In this document: positions 1-13,754 of the stretch, one piece after another | How positions within the stretch are numbered: position 1 is the first letter of the stretch | How the letters are laid out: each line of letters begins with the position of its first letter | NCBI GenBank assembly: GCA_001414485.1 | Contig: LLEY01000222.1 | Location: 20,657-84,656, forward strand | Direction of reading: 5' to 3' | DNA: 64,000 nucleotides | Source: Calycina herbarum | Taxonomy: Eukaryota; Ascomycota; Leotiomycetes; Helotiales; Pezizellaceae | Made by a program: the position numbers and the translations under genes | The notes under the pieces: model-generated | The model's input: the letters and a program-made list of their open reading frames with translations, nothing else | Databases searched by the model: none | Told to the model about the DNA's origin: nothing

Positions 1-1101
1 GGTTGGAGCTTTGCTGGGAAGAACTGAAGCAGCAGCCTGCTGGAAAGGTATATGCCGATTGTTGTCAGGGGTATCTCACTGCGAGACATGAGATTGATAA
101 ATGTTTTCAGCTTTCACCATGAAAGGAGATATGCCAAACTAAATACGTACCACAATACAAAAAGCTCTCTCTTGAATCTGTTCAATCCAGCTTCCAATGG
201 CTCACGTTCCACGGCTCGTGAATGGCAGCGAAACCCCCCACATAGTCAGTTACTCAATTAAGCCCGCACGTTCTCAAAGAAAAAACAACACAACAAACAC
301 CCCAGGACCAAAACACACGAAGCGAAAAATGACAAGTACAAGTAGAAGTGAACTCAATAAATTAATATCTCTCTCGACTCACTCACTCAAGAGCAGCAGA
401 GAAGCCCCCCAAACCCCCTCAACCAAATACAGCTTAAACTAAATATACCATCTCTCCCTCTCTTCAGTACACCCCTTTCGCGCTCCGCACCCTTCAATCC
501 TCAACCCCCTGTGTTCATAACCATCATATTCATCTTCATAAAAGTATAGAACAACAAAAAAAGTCCCTCCCTCCTTCCATCTATTAAATGCATGTAATCT
601 CGAAAAAGCAAGCCCAAGAAAAACATTCATACAAATAAACCCCCTTCCCACTCATGAAAACAAAACAAAAGAAGTAAAATCGTCCTCCAACAAGAGAAAG
701 GAGGAAACGAGTCGAGTGGAAAAGCAGGTGCAAAACAAAAAAACAATTGGGGGTATAGTATAGGGAAGGAAGACAAAAAAATCCGCAAAGAATCCAAAGC
801 GAAAAAAGCCAAAGCGAAGTATACAAATGCAAAAAAGCGCCCCTATTTCGAATCCAAGCGAAAAGCTCGTTTTTTGGTAAATTTTCATTTCCCAAGAATG
901 CAAAAAGCCGTGATGTATTTTCCCGGTATGTTGATCGTGAATGTAATGTTTTTGTTGTGTGCGTGATGACAAGAGGTGAGAAGCGTAAAGCCGTACAAGC
1001 AGCCGTAAAGACGTTGTGTTTTTTTGTGCAACCGGTGCTCCGAAGAATATGCTGAAAAATAGGGAAATGATGTATTAATTTGTTACAAGTTTTCAGTCCG
1101 A
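1..1101. other. Intergenic, 3' flank of the Sec7 gene
   Basis: No supported gene. The stretch is A/C-rich on the plus strand and holds the presumed 3' UTR of the Sec7-PH gene that ends at 1102. Short open frames on both strands show no recognisable domain and look like chance. Confidence 0.6.
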
Positions 1102-4100
1102 TCATTTCGAATCTTCGAGTTTGAGAGTCGTATCTCCTTCATCGTATTCCTCTGCCAAGGCTCTATCAGCAGCTCTATCGGTGTAAATTCTCTGCTTGTT
1201 GGTCTCGGCGGTTTGGAGACAGTCGATGTACGTTCTGAATTTTACAATCTCACGAAGAAGGTAAGATGATTTCTTCTCCCAGTTAGTCATTGCTTTTTGA
1301 GAATTTGGGTGTCGAGGGGTAAACTGTTTCCTGTCAATTGAGGTCTGATAAGCGCCTGTGATGTTGACTTACTGCTAGAAGCATTGGACTGCGCAATTGA
1401 TTGTGTACTTGTAACTCATCCTCGATTCCAGCAACATAATCAACTAGAGTCTGTAGTTGGTCTGCCTCCATCAGGTTGCTAGAACGCATACTCTGTGTAG
1501 GCGGGGTCCAATCGGATATCGCAATACGGTCGCCAGGTAATCTAGCTCTGACTCCACCCATGTGACCTTGATCGATACTGGATCTCAATGAGCTCTGCAT
1601 GCTAGGCCTACCACCTCCACTGGTGGACGGTCTTGGAGCTGTAGAGTCTTTGATGGCCTCGACCAACGCATTGTTGACAATAGTGTCAGACCAGCCGTAC
1701 TCGATATTGCTAATACCTCCAACCAATGGGTGATTCGAGAGACGTGCACTCCAGTAGTTGGCAGTGGAAACAAACTCCTTGACAATGTCCGGGGTGCCTA
1801 CTTGGAAAAGATGGACAGCTCCCGTGGGTAACGACAAAGCCCATACGTGGGGTCGAGCCTTGGAGTAACCTGGTGATGGGAGAGCACTGGCGATGGTTTG
1901 TCTGAGTAGGAATGACCCAAGGTTTTGAGCATTCTCCTGCCAGTTTCCACCTCCAACGACGCCTCCAACAGCCTTGCCTTTCGACTTGTTGCGCATGCTT
2001 TTCGACGAAAACGAAAAGAGGCTTAGGTAGCCCTTTTCGACTACAGCAAACACCTCGTTCCAATTGCGATCCTTTGCCTTTTTGTCTAGTGACTCCAGGT
2101 GATGTTTATGTTTGAGGATTCCCTCTTTGGCCCATGGTGCTCCGGCAAGTTCCAACGACTCGTCTTCGAGCAAAGGAGCTGCACGGAGCTCTTCGCAATC
2201 TCGTTCGCTTCCATTGCTGCCTGCGCTCCCAATGGTTTCTTCCCGTATGATAGCCTGGCTTAACGCATTCGCAAAACCAATAGATTGCTGATAATCGCCC
2301 TGCCAGTTTGAACCGAAGGAGTCGACAGACATCGATGTCTGAGTTTTTCCGAGCGAGTACTTGCTCCATGTACTTGAAGATACCGATGGACTCCACATTG
2401 AAGACTGATCATCTAGGCTGGTACGACTAGACCCGAGCCCACCAGCAGGGTACAGACGTGGTCTTGAACGATTCTTGTTACCCCATTTGCCATTACTGCC
2501 TCGAACTGTGTCGGCGGTTCGTCCTCTTGCATAACTATGGGTTTCAGAAGGCGCCTTGCTCAATACACTTGGGGTTCGTCGTAGAACACCGTTCGCGAAG
2601 ACAGACAGACTGTTCGAAGACGGTGCCTGGAGAGTTGGCTTCTCGATTGGAGCGCCGAAAAGTGGAAGTCGCTCGGCTCGGATGGAGTTGTAAAAATCTT
2701 TTAGCACAATCTCAACCTGAACCTCCCAAGTACGCAAAGTACCGTGGAAGGGAGCCTTTACCAAAGGACCACAATCATCTTGGGGAGTATCATAATCCAA
2801 TGGAGTGGGTACAACGCCCGAGGCTCCTTCGGAATCGGACCGAACAGGGGGTTTAAACGACGATCTCCACGAAGGTCGCTCAACTTCCCCAGACCCCCTT
2901 TCCTTCTTGAGAGCAGGCTCGCTTTTAACCGAGTCAAAAGTTTGGCTCTTCCCAGGTAACACCGAAGGTCTAGTCTCAAAGGCGTCAGGAGCAGACTCCG
3001 CGACGCTCCTTCTAATGGTTGGCATCGTGTTTTTGACGAATTGACTTCGAGTCATCTTTTGGTCAATATCAGCTAGATGCAAATCCGTATTCAATAAAAG
3101 AATCGAATAGCATATTGTGTGCACCACATCTGAAACACATTAATACTTGTTCGGATCCACAAATGGTATATCTTACCTGTTACTTTAAATCCATGTTTGG
3201 GGTTGCATTTGCACCATCTTTTGGCAAATACATCCAAGATTCGATCGACTTGTTGACTCTCGCCTTTGAGAACCAACCTTCCACACATATTGCGGAGTGC
3301 TGCCAGAATATTCAAGTTGGCAAACTCGTAGAGCTCTAGATATGCGACCAGTGTCCTTGCGCGTACTATTCCTTCCTCTCCCATCCACGCAGCGGCCCTC
3401 TCCTTCTGAATAAAATCCTCATTGCCGTCGTATATCTTTTGGGCTTTCTCACGATCGTTGTCCGTAGGAATTGTTTCATCCGCAATTGGATCTTCCAACG
3501 ATTCCAGAGCTTCTGTTGCACTCAAAAGACGCGGCGAGGAGCGAGCATCTTCTTCCTCGCCCTCAATCTGGACTATCGGAAGGCTCGTAGCAGACTTGTA
3601 AGCTGTATCAGTGGAGCCCGAAGTTCGTACGGCTGGTTGAGGCAACGCCAGGGCTGGGTCGGTGAGCTCTTCTTCGTCGGAAGATGGCTCCAGCCAGACA
3701 CGGTCCTCCTTCTCCACTTGATGAGTCGCCTTTGTAGGTGACAGCATAACCCAATCCCCTTCCTTTCCAGATGAAGCAGCAGTAGTCGGCGGCAGAAATG
3801 GCTTGAATTCAGCTCGACTCCTCGGTGATTCCAGTATTGGGGAGGGCTTGTTAGTCGCGAACCTCGCGGACGTCGTATTTTTCGAGTAGGCCCTCTCGTA
3901 CTCTGCGACAAGCGCCATGTCCCGTTTCACCGAAGGAGTCGTTGTTACAGGGGCCACGTGACGCGGGGGCGAGTTTGTCTCTGGTCCTTCCTTGGAAACT
4001 AGCGCAGACTTGGAAGCATTGCTATGCGCATCGTCGCTAGCATCCTGAAGAAAGGTGCCGTCCTGTCCAGTTGTATTGGCACTCGGGGTCGCAAGGAATG

Positions 4101-5883
4101 GCCTTTGTGCTGAGCCAGAAGAGGATGGAGCGGTATCTGAATTGTCTCGCAAGCTAGATTTGACCGCCCTGATCGTCGCACTCTTATCAGGCTCATAATC
4201 CGGAGAGAAACCCCTTGCATTGCGCTGAGGCTCGGGGCTATCGTTCATTTGTCGATCAATGCTCATCTGAGGTATCGATTCAATTCTCGCCGGAGAACGA
4301 AGGTACGGATTCATGACTTTTCTGAGACTGCTGACTGGACTTGGAATTGGTCTCCCGTCATGCTCGCTTTGAAGTAGGACAGGCGGCGAGAGGGGGGTTG
4401 GTACAGGAGGCTCAGGTTCCGTCACCGACTTCTTTCTCCTCCTGAAAAACGAAGAAGGCTTCTTGCTCAAAACATGGACCTGCTCTTTCGGGATCGGAGG
4501 GGGTTCACGAGGAGGGGGTGTATCTTGAGCTTTTAATTGATTGGCGATGTGATGGGGTTTACTGCTCGGGCGGTTCGTCGTTTCGGTAGAAGTAGTAGAT
4601 CCGTGCGATGGGGGTGGATCTGCGGCAGTGGAATTGCTCCTCGAGGAGCCAAACACTCTTCTGAAAAACCCGGGTCGTTCTTTTGTAGCCTGTGGTGTTG
4701 ATGGTGCCGGGCTCGGGGAATCTTTAGCTTTTCCGTATCCAACTAAGGGGGATGGGGCTTGTTCCCGAATGAATGCTGGTAAAGGTGGTAGCTCCCGACT
4801 GCTATCACTGAGCCCATAGTCGACTCGAGAATTGGTAGAGCCTTTCCCCTTATATGCGCTTTTCGATGATTTCGCGCTTCGCTTGCGTTCGAGCCTTGAA
4901 AGGTCGGCTTCGTCGTGGGCGGATTCATGTGAAGTAGTGATGGGAGAGGTTGGCCGAGCCCTACGAGGCCCGCCTGGAACGGTGGGCGTCGGCGCCGCAT
5001 CGTAGTCGTAGGAAAACGATTCATTTTGCCGGGACATGGCGTCCGATTGTGAATTTGTTGCTTGGTGGTCCTTTCCATAATCAAAACTCGAGGATCTCCC
5101 AGCAAGGCCATGCGCCCAACGTTGACTACTCGTTACTTGTGCGTATCCAAGATCAAAACTGTTGGCACTGCTTCCCTTGCTTCCTTTCCCACTTCGTGAA
5201 TGTATGCCCCTTGGTGGAATTGGAACTGGTGGACGATTGGACCCGACGAAACTGGCACTTCCCCCATCATTTCGGATACTATTTATCCTTCCCAGGCCCG
5301 GTTGAAATGTCGAGCTGCTATTGCTTCTGCGGCCTCGGGAAGGACCTGAGTATCGGCTGGAGTCGTCTGCGACATCGTAATCGGAGCTGTATGAGTAGCC
5401 GTGTCCTGGTCGATGTCCCCTCGGCGCAAAATTGGACGTTGGTTGATATGATTCCTCGTCACCAAAGGCCGAGTACTGGTGTTCTTCGTCCACGGTAGGT
5501 TGTCTGCCAAATGCATCCCCCTCCTGGCCGCCAAAGGAGAATTGATCGAGGGAGAGGAGCATATGGTCTACCAGCGAATCGCGGGTGACTTGTCGTGGTG
5601 ATAGAGAAAGATCATGCGAATCCCGATTGCCTCGCCCAGCTTCATTCTCTTTATTCGAGGCGGGATCCACGGGGGTGATATCGTCGAGAAAAGTCTCCCT
5701 CTGTTTGGTGTTAAGCGCCCGGTTGGGTTGGGGAATATTGCCTTTGCTGGATCGAGATTCCTGGGTCGCAGGCGTTTGAGGAGGCGTGGCATCGCTTCGT
5801 TTCCCTTTATATTCGGTATCGAGATTCAAAGGCACCCCTACTCGCTTTGTAGGTCCCATCGGTGAATTCTCAAAGGACTGCAT
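1102..5883 (-). CDS. Sec7-PH domain Arf guanine-nucleotide exchange factor (EFA6/Syt1/Yel1 type)
   Basis: Three exons: 5883-3177, 3129-1373 and 1323-1102, with introns of 47 and 49 bp and a 1561-residue product. The first ~780 residues are Ser/Pro-rich and look disordered. The Sec7 domain follows (about 780-990) and is split by intron 1. It contains the glutamic-finger stretch KGESQQVDRILDVFA and the conserved LLLNTDLHLADI. A PH domain lies at about 1230-1370 (starting GAPWAKEGILKHK). The C-terminal helix (NWEKKSSYLLREIVKFRTYI) is typical of EFA6/PSD-like proteins. Family knowledge: these proteins load GTP on Arf GTPases at the plasma membrane or endosomes and affect polarised growth. The start is the first ATG of the long frame, and no upstream exon is needed. 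Assignment to Syt1 rather than Yel1 is uncertain. Confidence 0.93.
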
Positions 5884-8800
5884 CGCGGATCCGAGGTGAT
5901 CCTAGAGCATCGGTTCGAGAAGTTGGAGGGGAAGCTGTAGAGTTGATGCAGACGCAGGATCAAGACCCCTGGCTTAGCAGAAAGCAGCAGCCACGGTTTG
6001 CCTTAAGTTAAGCAGCAGCGTTCGTTCGGTGGAGAAAAAAGGTTAGATTCGCATCTGTCGATCACGAAGACCATCTGCCCAGGGTGTCTGACGGGAACTG
6101 TAGCAGGATTGAAGATGATATTGAAACGGCGGGCGGGACAATTGTACGTGTGCGGAAGGGGAGGTGCTTGGTACTGTACAGCTTCGGTAGGGACTGTCTG
6201 CCGTCGATTGCGACGACGGGATGCTGAAGGAATTGCTCGGTGGCCCGATGGTTGATGAAGAAGGTCGGAAGGAATGACGAGGGTTGAAGGCGCCTCGATT
6301 ACATTGACTTTTTTTTTTTGGCTTTTTGGTGTACGAGTAGGTTAGCTGTAGGTTACCCGTAGGCCGTCGAAAGTTGGGAAGCGGCGAGAGTGCGATTGGG
6401 TGGAATTAAGTTTAGGTAGTGTGGTGTAGGGTATAGGGGTGCTGTAGGTAGGTGTTTGTCGGAGAAAATCAGGCGAGTTGGAAGCAAGAAATTGTTCTAG
6501 CGTCGACAATTGGACTGGGGACGGACTGACTGAGTGGAGGAGAGGAGAAGCGCGCTAAAGGATTCGCAACGCAGAAGGCAGAACCGGACATGTAACAATT
6601 ACGGAACGATGAAGAGATCAAGATCAACATCTTTTCCAGCAATCCAATCTGCTTCTTCTTACACAAAATCTTCAGGAGGCGCAACCGAGGTTAGCACTAA
6701 ATTATGTGACAAATTAATTAACTGACTTATTACAGGCAGCGACAGCGAGAGGCCAATTTAGCATGGGTAGATTGGAAGACTCAAAGTCCAACCCCAAGGA
6801 GTTTCCCCGAAAACTGGCTCACCAAGCACCTTGGACGTGTCAAAAAAGGGTCTGACCCTGTGCGGGCGGGCGCGTCTGAAATTCCCCTCCAGAGACCTCA
6901 GAGACCCCTGCTTCACACTCAACACCACCCTTGACAGCGAACAAGAGGGCATTGCAATTGGCTCCCGAGCTTCAAGCTCCAAAGGGAAACAGGTTTGACT
7001 TCTGCCTCTTCCAATTGTCCGACCCTCGGACTCCAATTTCAACCTGCAGCTCTTGAAGTGTTAGAAGTACATTTATAGCCAAATCAGAGGCTAAACTTGC
7101 AGAACAGGAAACCTTCGTACGCGTGTATGAGGTATGAGCCGTTGTCACGTATGGATGAGATGGTCTCCAGCTACTGTAGCAGGAAATGATATGCTGACTT
7201 CATATAGACCAAGATAGGAACTTTCGGCTTCGGCGAGTCGGTGACGGATGCACGAGGGGAAGATACAGATTCCACTGGCCCACAGAGGGGGAAATTCACT
7301 TGCAGACTTGCAGAAATATGTTTCAGGGGAAGCTCGAGTAGTGGCTCCCCAGCCTCTCCTCTTCCAGTTGGTGTTGCGACCACGATAGTGACTTGCAGCC
7401 TGCCGCCTCCCGAACTAGAACTACTTGAGCTAGTTCATGTGCCTTCATCTAGACCTGCATCTGCGAGCAGGCTTGTCATTTGACGACGAGGGGAATCTTG
7501 TACACCTGGAGCACTCAGGTGTGGTTGAGTGGCACACAACTACTCGACTAGCTTGACAGGAAGAGCGGTGTACAACTTTGAAGCTTCGAACACGTCCGAG
7601 CATGACACCTCCCGTTTGCACTTGGGGGAAATAATTTGACCGCGATCATCCTGAACCAAAGGAGTTCGATTGAGTGCATGGGATCGTCGAACGTTATCTG
7701 TTATTCCAGCCTCTCAGGGCTCAAGCCAGACACACACCAACTTCCATATCAATATTCAGAACGGAATAAGAAAAGTTGTCTGGAGCCAACACTCCTCTGG
7801 ACCCCTTTCAATATGCAGATAATGCACCACACAACTCCAACTCCACCACACGGCAAGCTTGCCACGCTTCTTATCCGTTCCTGGCTCCTGACCTGAGACC
7901 TTTCCTCAATTGATCCAATCATTAGGACGCGTGACTCCAAGCCATTCGACGCCTCATCTCACCCAGAAGAACGATTGCCGAATAGGGCGGGAGATCCGCT
8001 GGGATGGCGCCTTAGGATGCATCACTTTGGGAGGGGTGTGGCGGATCCTGGCAATTCCTCCTCGTACTCCCGTACTGAGCTGATTTCCGAACTTCCAACA
8101 ACCGACTCCATCAAATGTTGGATTCCCGACAAAAGATTGACATTTGGTAAAGCTGGGACATCACCAACACCTCCGTGGATCTTGCAACCACGTCAACTTA
8201 GAGTATAGCATGATCTTGGGGTAATACCCCGGCAGCATTTTCGAAACCAACGGATCGACTTCAACCGACGATCTATGTACGTCAAATATTTATGAGGGTT
8301 AAATGGATCTGAATGGAGTCGAAGTGTTTCGGAGTCACAAATACGGAGGTATCGATAAGAAAAGAAAGACTGGAGCGGAGCCGAGACGTCTTTGGTGATG
8401 AAGCCCGGTTGAAGTCGATATTTTGCTCAAAAGCCGGTATTTTCCCCAACGGAATTCAAATTTCTTGAACCATGCCGAGAAATATCGAGATTTTGGTCTG
8501 CGAAACTATATGTGAAAGAATCCTTGCCATAGTTCAACTTCACATGGTCACAAGGACCTCGAACTCTATGCTGTGCCACCATGTGGCTGTCAAGCATATT
8601 CTTGAATCCTTTCGGAACTCTTGCCTTCTTTTTCATTGGTCTACTCTTACTTACGCGTATTCTTTTGGTAATCTCAGTTGGTCAAACGCCGAGATGAAAA
8701 CCAAACTTATGTTCTGTGGGAATTCGTACTTGGGGGTTTTGGTACCACGGACGCGTGTTTTTTATGCATGTCATCTGGTATCTTGTCGTTAAAGAAAAGT

Positions 8801-9333
8801 TTCTATCTGAGCGTACTTGTAAAAATAGATGTCGAGTTACATAATTCCCAAATACCATTACTCAGCTAAGGCGATCCATTATGAAGAAATATTCCGTCAA
8901 TCATCGAGTTTCTTTGGCATTGAGAAACACAACCAACATTAGATTTTGTTGGTTGTCAGTTTTTATATATTCTCCTTTGGGCTATACAGACCGACGAACA
9001 TAAAGCGCATAAAATTATTGTCTCGGTGTGTAGTCACGCTCGTAAGTCCAAAGAAGCAGTGCTTGAGCAAAGAGGTAGAGGTACTTCCTCGAGCCCTCGT
9101 AGTCAGTACGAAGGAATTTAGCAAGCAGTCAAGATCAAAAAGAAACTCCGTATTTTATTGTGGTATCTAGGTAAAAACGCATAACGACTTTCTCTGGAGC
9201 AAAAATGCCCACACAACTCGAAATGAAAAGTCCGTTGCTCCCCTCTCTCATCCCCAGCAAATTATTAACCTCGAAACAGACTCAAAAATGCAACAGGGCA
9301 ACTAGCTCAAAATCCATATCCACCCCCAACAAC
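5884..9333. other. Long intergenic region without a supported gene
   Basis: About 3.4 kb between two minus-strand genes. 5884-6470 is the likely promoter and leader region of the Sec7 gene and has a short T-run near 6307. From 6470 to 9200 both strands hold only short, unrelated open frames with no recognisable motif, splice-linked continuity or signal peptide. I see no convincing repeat or transposon ends. An unrecognised small gene or non-coding transcript cannot be excluded. Confidence 0.5.
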
Positions 9334-10796
9334 TCAGCCAGTGAACACGCCATTTCTTCCAATTTCCTCAACAGCAGTGGTGCTATGATCCCAAGCCTTG
9401 GTAGCAAAACCCTCGCGTCTCAAGCGAGGAAACTCCTTACCACAGGGGAAAATCTCATTATTCCAATTCATCCGATACGCACCACCACCAACAACCCCAT
9501 CCGAAGCAGTAGCAATCTGCTTGCCAGAACTGTTGGATCCCCTAGCCGGAAAGTTCTCAGAGAGATGATAAATAATCCTCGCACCACTCTCCTCCTTCTT
9601 AACAGCCAGCAAACTAACAAGCGGCTTCAAAACAACCCAAAGGAACTTAAACCAACCCGGCAACGTATTATTCGTAAACGTACCAGTGAGAACCAAGCTC
9701 GGGAAGTAGTGCACCAAAGAAAGTTTGCCTTCGTACTTCTTGGCTAGCTCTTCGAAGTAGAAGGTCTTGAGGTAGGCGACGTGGGAACCGGTGTTTTGGA
9801 AGGAGTAGTGCGCGGGGTCGCGGAGGGAGAGGTCCGACTCGAACAGGGCTTTGTCGCCTTGGGGGGAGAAGACGGAGACGATGCGGGCGCCGCCGGGGTG
9901 GGTGGAGGAGAGGAGGAGGGGGAGGAGGGCTTGGGTTAGGCGGACGCGGGAGTAGTAGATTAGGGAGTAACGGGTGTCGAGGCCTTCTTTTGTTTCTGTG
10001 TTTTCTTCTTGTTAGCCGCTTTCCCTTTCCGTTTTTGTATCTTGCTTCGGATTCCAGGATTTTATCATGGTATCTCTGTGAGGTCGGACATCCAGAACCA
10101 ACTAGAGGTTCGGGATGGAGATGATGATTTTGTTTCTTGTCCAACTCCGTTAGACGTCCTCGAGTGAGGACGAGTAGCGAGTCACAAGACAAGGCATCAT
10201 CTGAATCTTGAACCATGTCCAAAATCCTCTCATCCTCAAGCACTCACTTGAGCTCTCCAAACCTTTCTCTCACCACACCTCTCCCTCTCAAAAAAAGGTA
10301 TAAGAGAAAAAAATCAAGACCTACCCTTCCTTTTCTCAAAAGTCAAATAACCCTGACTCATACACAAAAAATCCACCTTCCCTTTGCCCTTCTCGCCCCT
10401 CTCCTTAGCTAGGATCTCCTCACACGCAACATCGACCTCCTTAATGAGCGCGAGATCCGAACACTTGATGACGATGAATTCTCCTGATGGGCAGAGTTTT
10501 TGACATTCCGAGATTAGGGACGTGACTCCAGGGGAGGAGGGCGAGCGGGCGAGGAGGTAGACGCGGAGGTCTATGAGGAGGGTGTGTTAGCTTTGGTGCT
10601 TGGATGGATGTGGGGAATGGGGAAAGGGAGAGGGAAGAGACATACGAGTAACGGTTTTACAAAGTGCCTGGAGGGCGAACGATCCGATTCCTTGTGTTGC
10701 ACCTGTGAAGACTGCAACGAAGGGGGAGTCGGCGGAGGTATTTCCTAGTGCCTTCTTGTTGGAAGAGAGGACTTGGGTGAGAGGATGGAGACCCAT
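9334..10796 (-). CDS. Short-chain dehydrogenase/reductase-like protein
   Basis: Three exons: 10796-10646, 10570-10325 and 9995-9334, giving 352 residues. Introns are 75 and 329 bp; the second is unusually long for this window. The N-terminal Rossmann signature FTGATQGIGSFALQAL is clear, followed by DLxxIKEV and a QGYLTF strand. The frame runs through a hydrophobic stretch (GWFKFLWVVLKPLVSLLAV) that could be membrane-associated. A canonical YxxxK catalytic pair is not obvious; the region that should carry it reads HVAYLKTFYFEEL. This matches atypical SDRs found in fungal secondary-metabolism and unknown-function settings. The substrate cannot be predicted and neighbouring genes give no pathway clue. 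Splice choices for intron 2 rest on phase and the resulting KETKEGLDTRYS join. Confidence 0.82.
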
Positions 10797-12675
10797 TTTG
10801 TACTTCGTTTGCTTGTGCAGAAGCTTGTCTTCGATAAGGGTTTGGTTTGGCTTGGTTTGGCTTGGTTCGGTTTGGAGTTTGTGTTTGGGATGAGAGGAGG
10901 GACAAGGGGGTTAATTTATAGATCTTTAGATGTGAGTGATTCCGTGCTACGGTGGGAGAAGCTTATTAATTCCTGCTCGGCTGTGTGTGGGCGTTTTGTG
11001 GTGGTTGGCGATGTGGGAGTGAATGAGTATCGGTATCCGAAAGCTTGGATCAGAATCCCCCAGTTCATGTCAAGTAACCAGCTAGGTCGAGAAGCAAAGA
11101 AGAAGTAGATGAAGAGATAAGATTTGAAATTCCCAACCAGCCAAGTCCTGAATGGGAGTTATCTATATATATCATGCCACCACCCACTTCGGAAAGTAGT
11201 CTTGGATGGTTTGCTAAGGTGGTATTGCATTGAATGGAACATTTCTTTATTGCAAGCTCGTCATGACAAAAAAGAAAGAATGTTATGTCGTGTAACGGAT
11301 TCGGATTAGGTGAGATGATCTCAGGAGTTCCGGTCCACGTACAAAACAACTCGCACCAGCTCATAGTGGGAGGCCGGAGATGTTTTCGGAGGTCGGGAGG
11401 TTGTATTGCACCGCATTCTCTATGTACTTATATAAGTCCTGACATTTCATTGGTTTACGGAGGCAGAAACGGAGGTGGAGGATTATGTCCGCTTGGCCTG
11501 GTGTTGAAAGGGTTCCGAGTTGCTTAATTGTTTGTTTGAGGGGAGGGGCTGTGATTGGTTCTTTGATGTTGGAAGCGAGGGTGTGGGATGGCCGTGTGGG
11601 AGACCGGTGGGTGCCTTGATGGGATGCCGATATGGAGGGGGGGTAAGCGAGGCTGAAAGAGGATTGAGGGGGGTGGGATGGTGCGGGTATATATTAAGTT
11701 TGTGGGGCGTTGGAGTTTGAGAAGATTTTGGTTGGTTAGTTTGAGAGGAGTTGGATTGGATTTCAATATTTGCGAAGTTAGAGGTGTTGGTTTTCGACCT
11801 GAGATGAGTTGAGAGCGAGAGCGTAAAAATGAGTCTTATGAGGCCCTGTTTTGTAAGTGGGTTTTAGATTTTATGTTAAGATTCTAACCTGAACCTTCGA
11901 AAATCAAGTCCCACCCGACAAAGTGCCCAGCGACTCTGTCGAGCAGTCCACGTGATCGACCTCCTCAGCCATCCCGTCTTCGGCCGTTTCACCAAGATTC
12001 AAATCAGTGTTGGGAGAAGCTCAAAAGGGTGATTATGGCGAGTTTATTCTAAGATTGCATCGAATCATACCTTTAACAATCCGATTTGGTTTGGTTATTC
12101 TATTCTTGCTACCTATCCTTCAAATACACTCGATTTTCTTAAATATCAATACCACCGTTCTTCAATTCAAGACCACCCTTGAGAATTTTCAGTCAATGCT
12201 AGACTATTAGACTAAAACAGCTCACAACAAAATAGGGAATAGCAAGGGGGATTAGATGATACGTGAGTGGCTGTGAAGATTTGGCTGGGAATTTCTCGTA
12301 GCTTACCAGCTTACCAGTGGTTTGCGCAGTGAGGAATAGCTTACTTCAGTTTGCTCAAAAAAACGTTAGAGAAGGAGCGGGTGGGGATCTCAATGCTCCC
12401 AACCTCCTCAATTATTCCGAGTGTTCTCATGTTCTTGGTCTTTCAGTGAAGATTTATCTGTTCAGTTTGAGAGATATGGATACGAATCTCACTGAGGTTC
12501 TAACATCTCAAATGAGATGAAGTATGAGATTTGTGCGACAAAAAAGAACATTGTTCATTTAAATTCATATATGTGTGTTGTTCCCAAAATCAAGTTGATG
12601 ACACGATGGTTGCAACTTTCATTTTCATTTTTCATTTTCCATTTCCATTTAATTCTTTTCATACAGCTCAACCTC
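10797..12675. other. Intergenic region
   Basis: No supported gene. The first 150 bp upstream of the SDR-like gene contains a repeated TTGGTTTGGCTTGGTT-like tract (about 10840-10875), likely promoter or leader sequence. The remainder, including a G-rich stretch at 11520-11720, contains only short open frames without homology I recognise. Confidence 0.5.
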
Positions 12676-13754
12676 TCAAATTTTTGATGCAGCTTTTCCC
12701 TTCCCGGGAGCTTCCTCAAACTTCTTCTTCCAAGTCTCCTCTTGCTTAAATAAAACCACTGCTTCCATAGCACTGGGAGATCCATGATCTGGGTCTGCGT
12801 TTCCTTTTAATAATTCCTAATTTACTTGTTAGTTCCTGTTTAATATTTGAGAGCTTCAATAATCTCGGTAAGTAGAAGCCTCACTCCGAGAAGGATGAAA
12901 GTTCGGATGAAGGGTTGAGTAGAAAAGGGAGAGACGAGATGAGTGCCTACCTCAATAACCTCTTTTTCATTTTTAAATACCGCACCGGCTAAGGGACTTT
13001 GACCTCGATCATTGAGACGATTTGGATCTGCTCCGTGTTCGATGAGAACTTTGACGAGAGGTGCGTGGCCATGATAGGCTGCAAGCATTATCTGGTGAGG
13101 TTTTTGTTAGATATGTAAGTTTCAGAAATGCGGCAAATATGAAGAGAAGGAATTTCAATTCCCAGTCGCCATCCAGAATCGTCTACTCTGGCTCATGTCC
13201 AACTTTTCAGATTGAGGGTTTCTGCGCCTGCTCCCCGAGGCAGGCAGTAGCGAGTGTATTTGGTCAAAAAAGGTTCAGGGGAAGGAACGACCCAGTCCTC
13301 GGAATTGACCACCACGGAGGAACCAAGGTCGCTCCTTCCCTTAAACTCGCACCTCGACAGTCCAGGTCTCGACTTGTCCACCAATTTCTCTCCAAACACC
13401 CCAATCCCAGCCAAATAAAACGACCACTCCGTCAACCAAAAAAGAAAGAAAAAAGCAACTCACCAAACTATCCCCTTTCTCATTCGTCATATTCGCGGGT
13501 AAACCTCTAGGCAAGGCCTGTTCAAAAATTTGTACATCGCCCGCTCTAGCCGAATCATACATCCTAGTTGCAAAAGCTATAGCTTCAGGTGGTAGATTTG
13601 ACGCTTGTGTCGTATTTCTTGGTCGATCTGCTACCGAACCCTTCGAACCATTAGAACCTTTGGAGCCGGCCGAGCCTTTGGATCCATTCGATCCATTCGA
13701 GTCGCCAGAATTATGAGAGTCTTGGGAGCCTGGTGAGGAATTTGAGGATGACAT
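12676..13754 (-). CDS. Small ankyrin-repeat protein
   Basis: Three exons: 13754-13464, 13091-12951 and 12816-12676, giving 190 residues (introns 372 and 134 bp). The N-terminus is a low-complexity Ser/Asn/Gly region with repeated GSNGSKGS units. Ankyrin repeats follow: TRMYDSARAGDVQIFEQALP, then MLAAYHGHAPLVKVLIEHGADPNRLNDRG, then a last partial repeat ending LLKGNADPD before a charged Lys-rich tail. Proteins of this size and architecture are common conserved fungal ankyrin proteins. Function is presumably protein-protein interaction, and no partner can be named. Intron 1 is long, but its junctions keep phase and restore the repeat (DSL-IMLAAYHG). Confidence 0.85.

Noticed and set aside
584..1105. 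173-codon minus-strand frame downstream of the Sec7 gene
   Set aside because: Phe/Leu-rich translation of A-rich DNA, no motif, overlaps the end of the Sec7 coding sequence; likely 3' UTR.
9205..9747. Long plus-strand open frame rich in Ser, Asn and Thr
   Set aside because: It is antisense to the last exon of the SDR-like gene, whose frame has a recognisable fold and consistent splicing.
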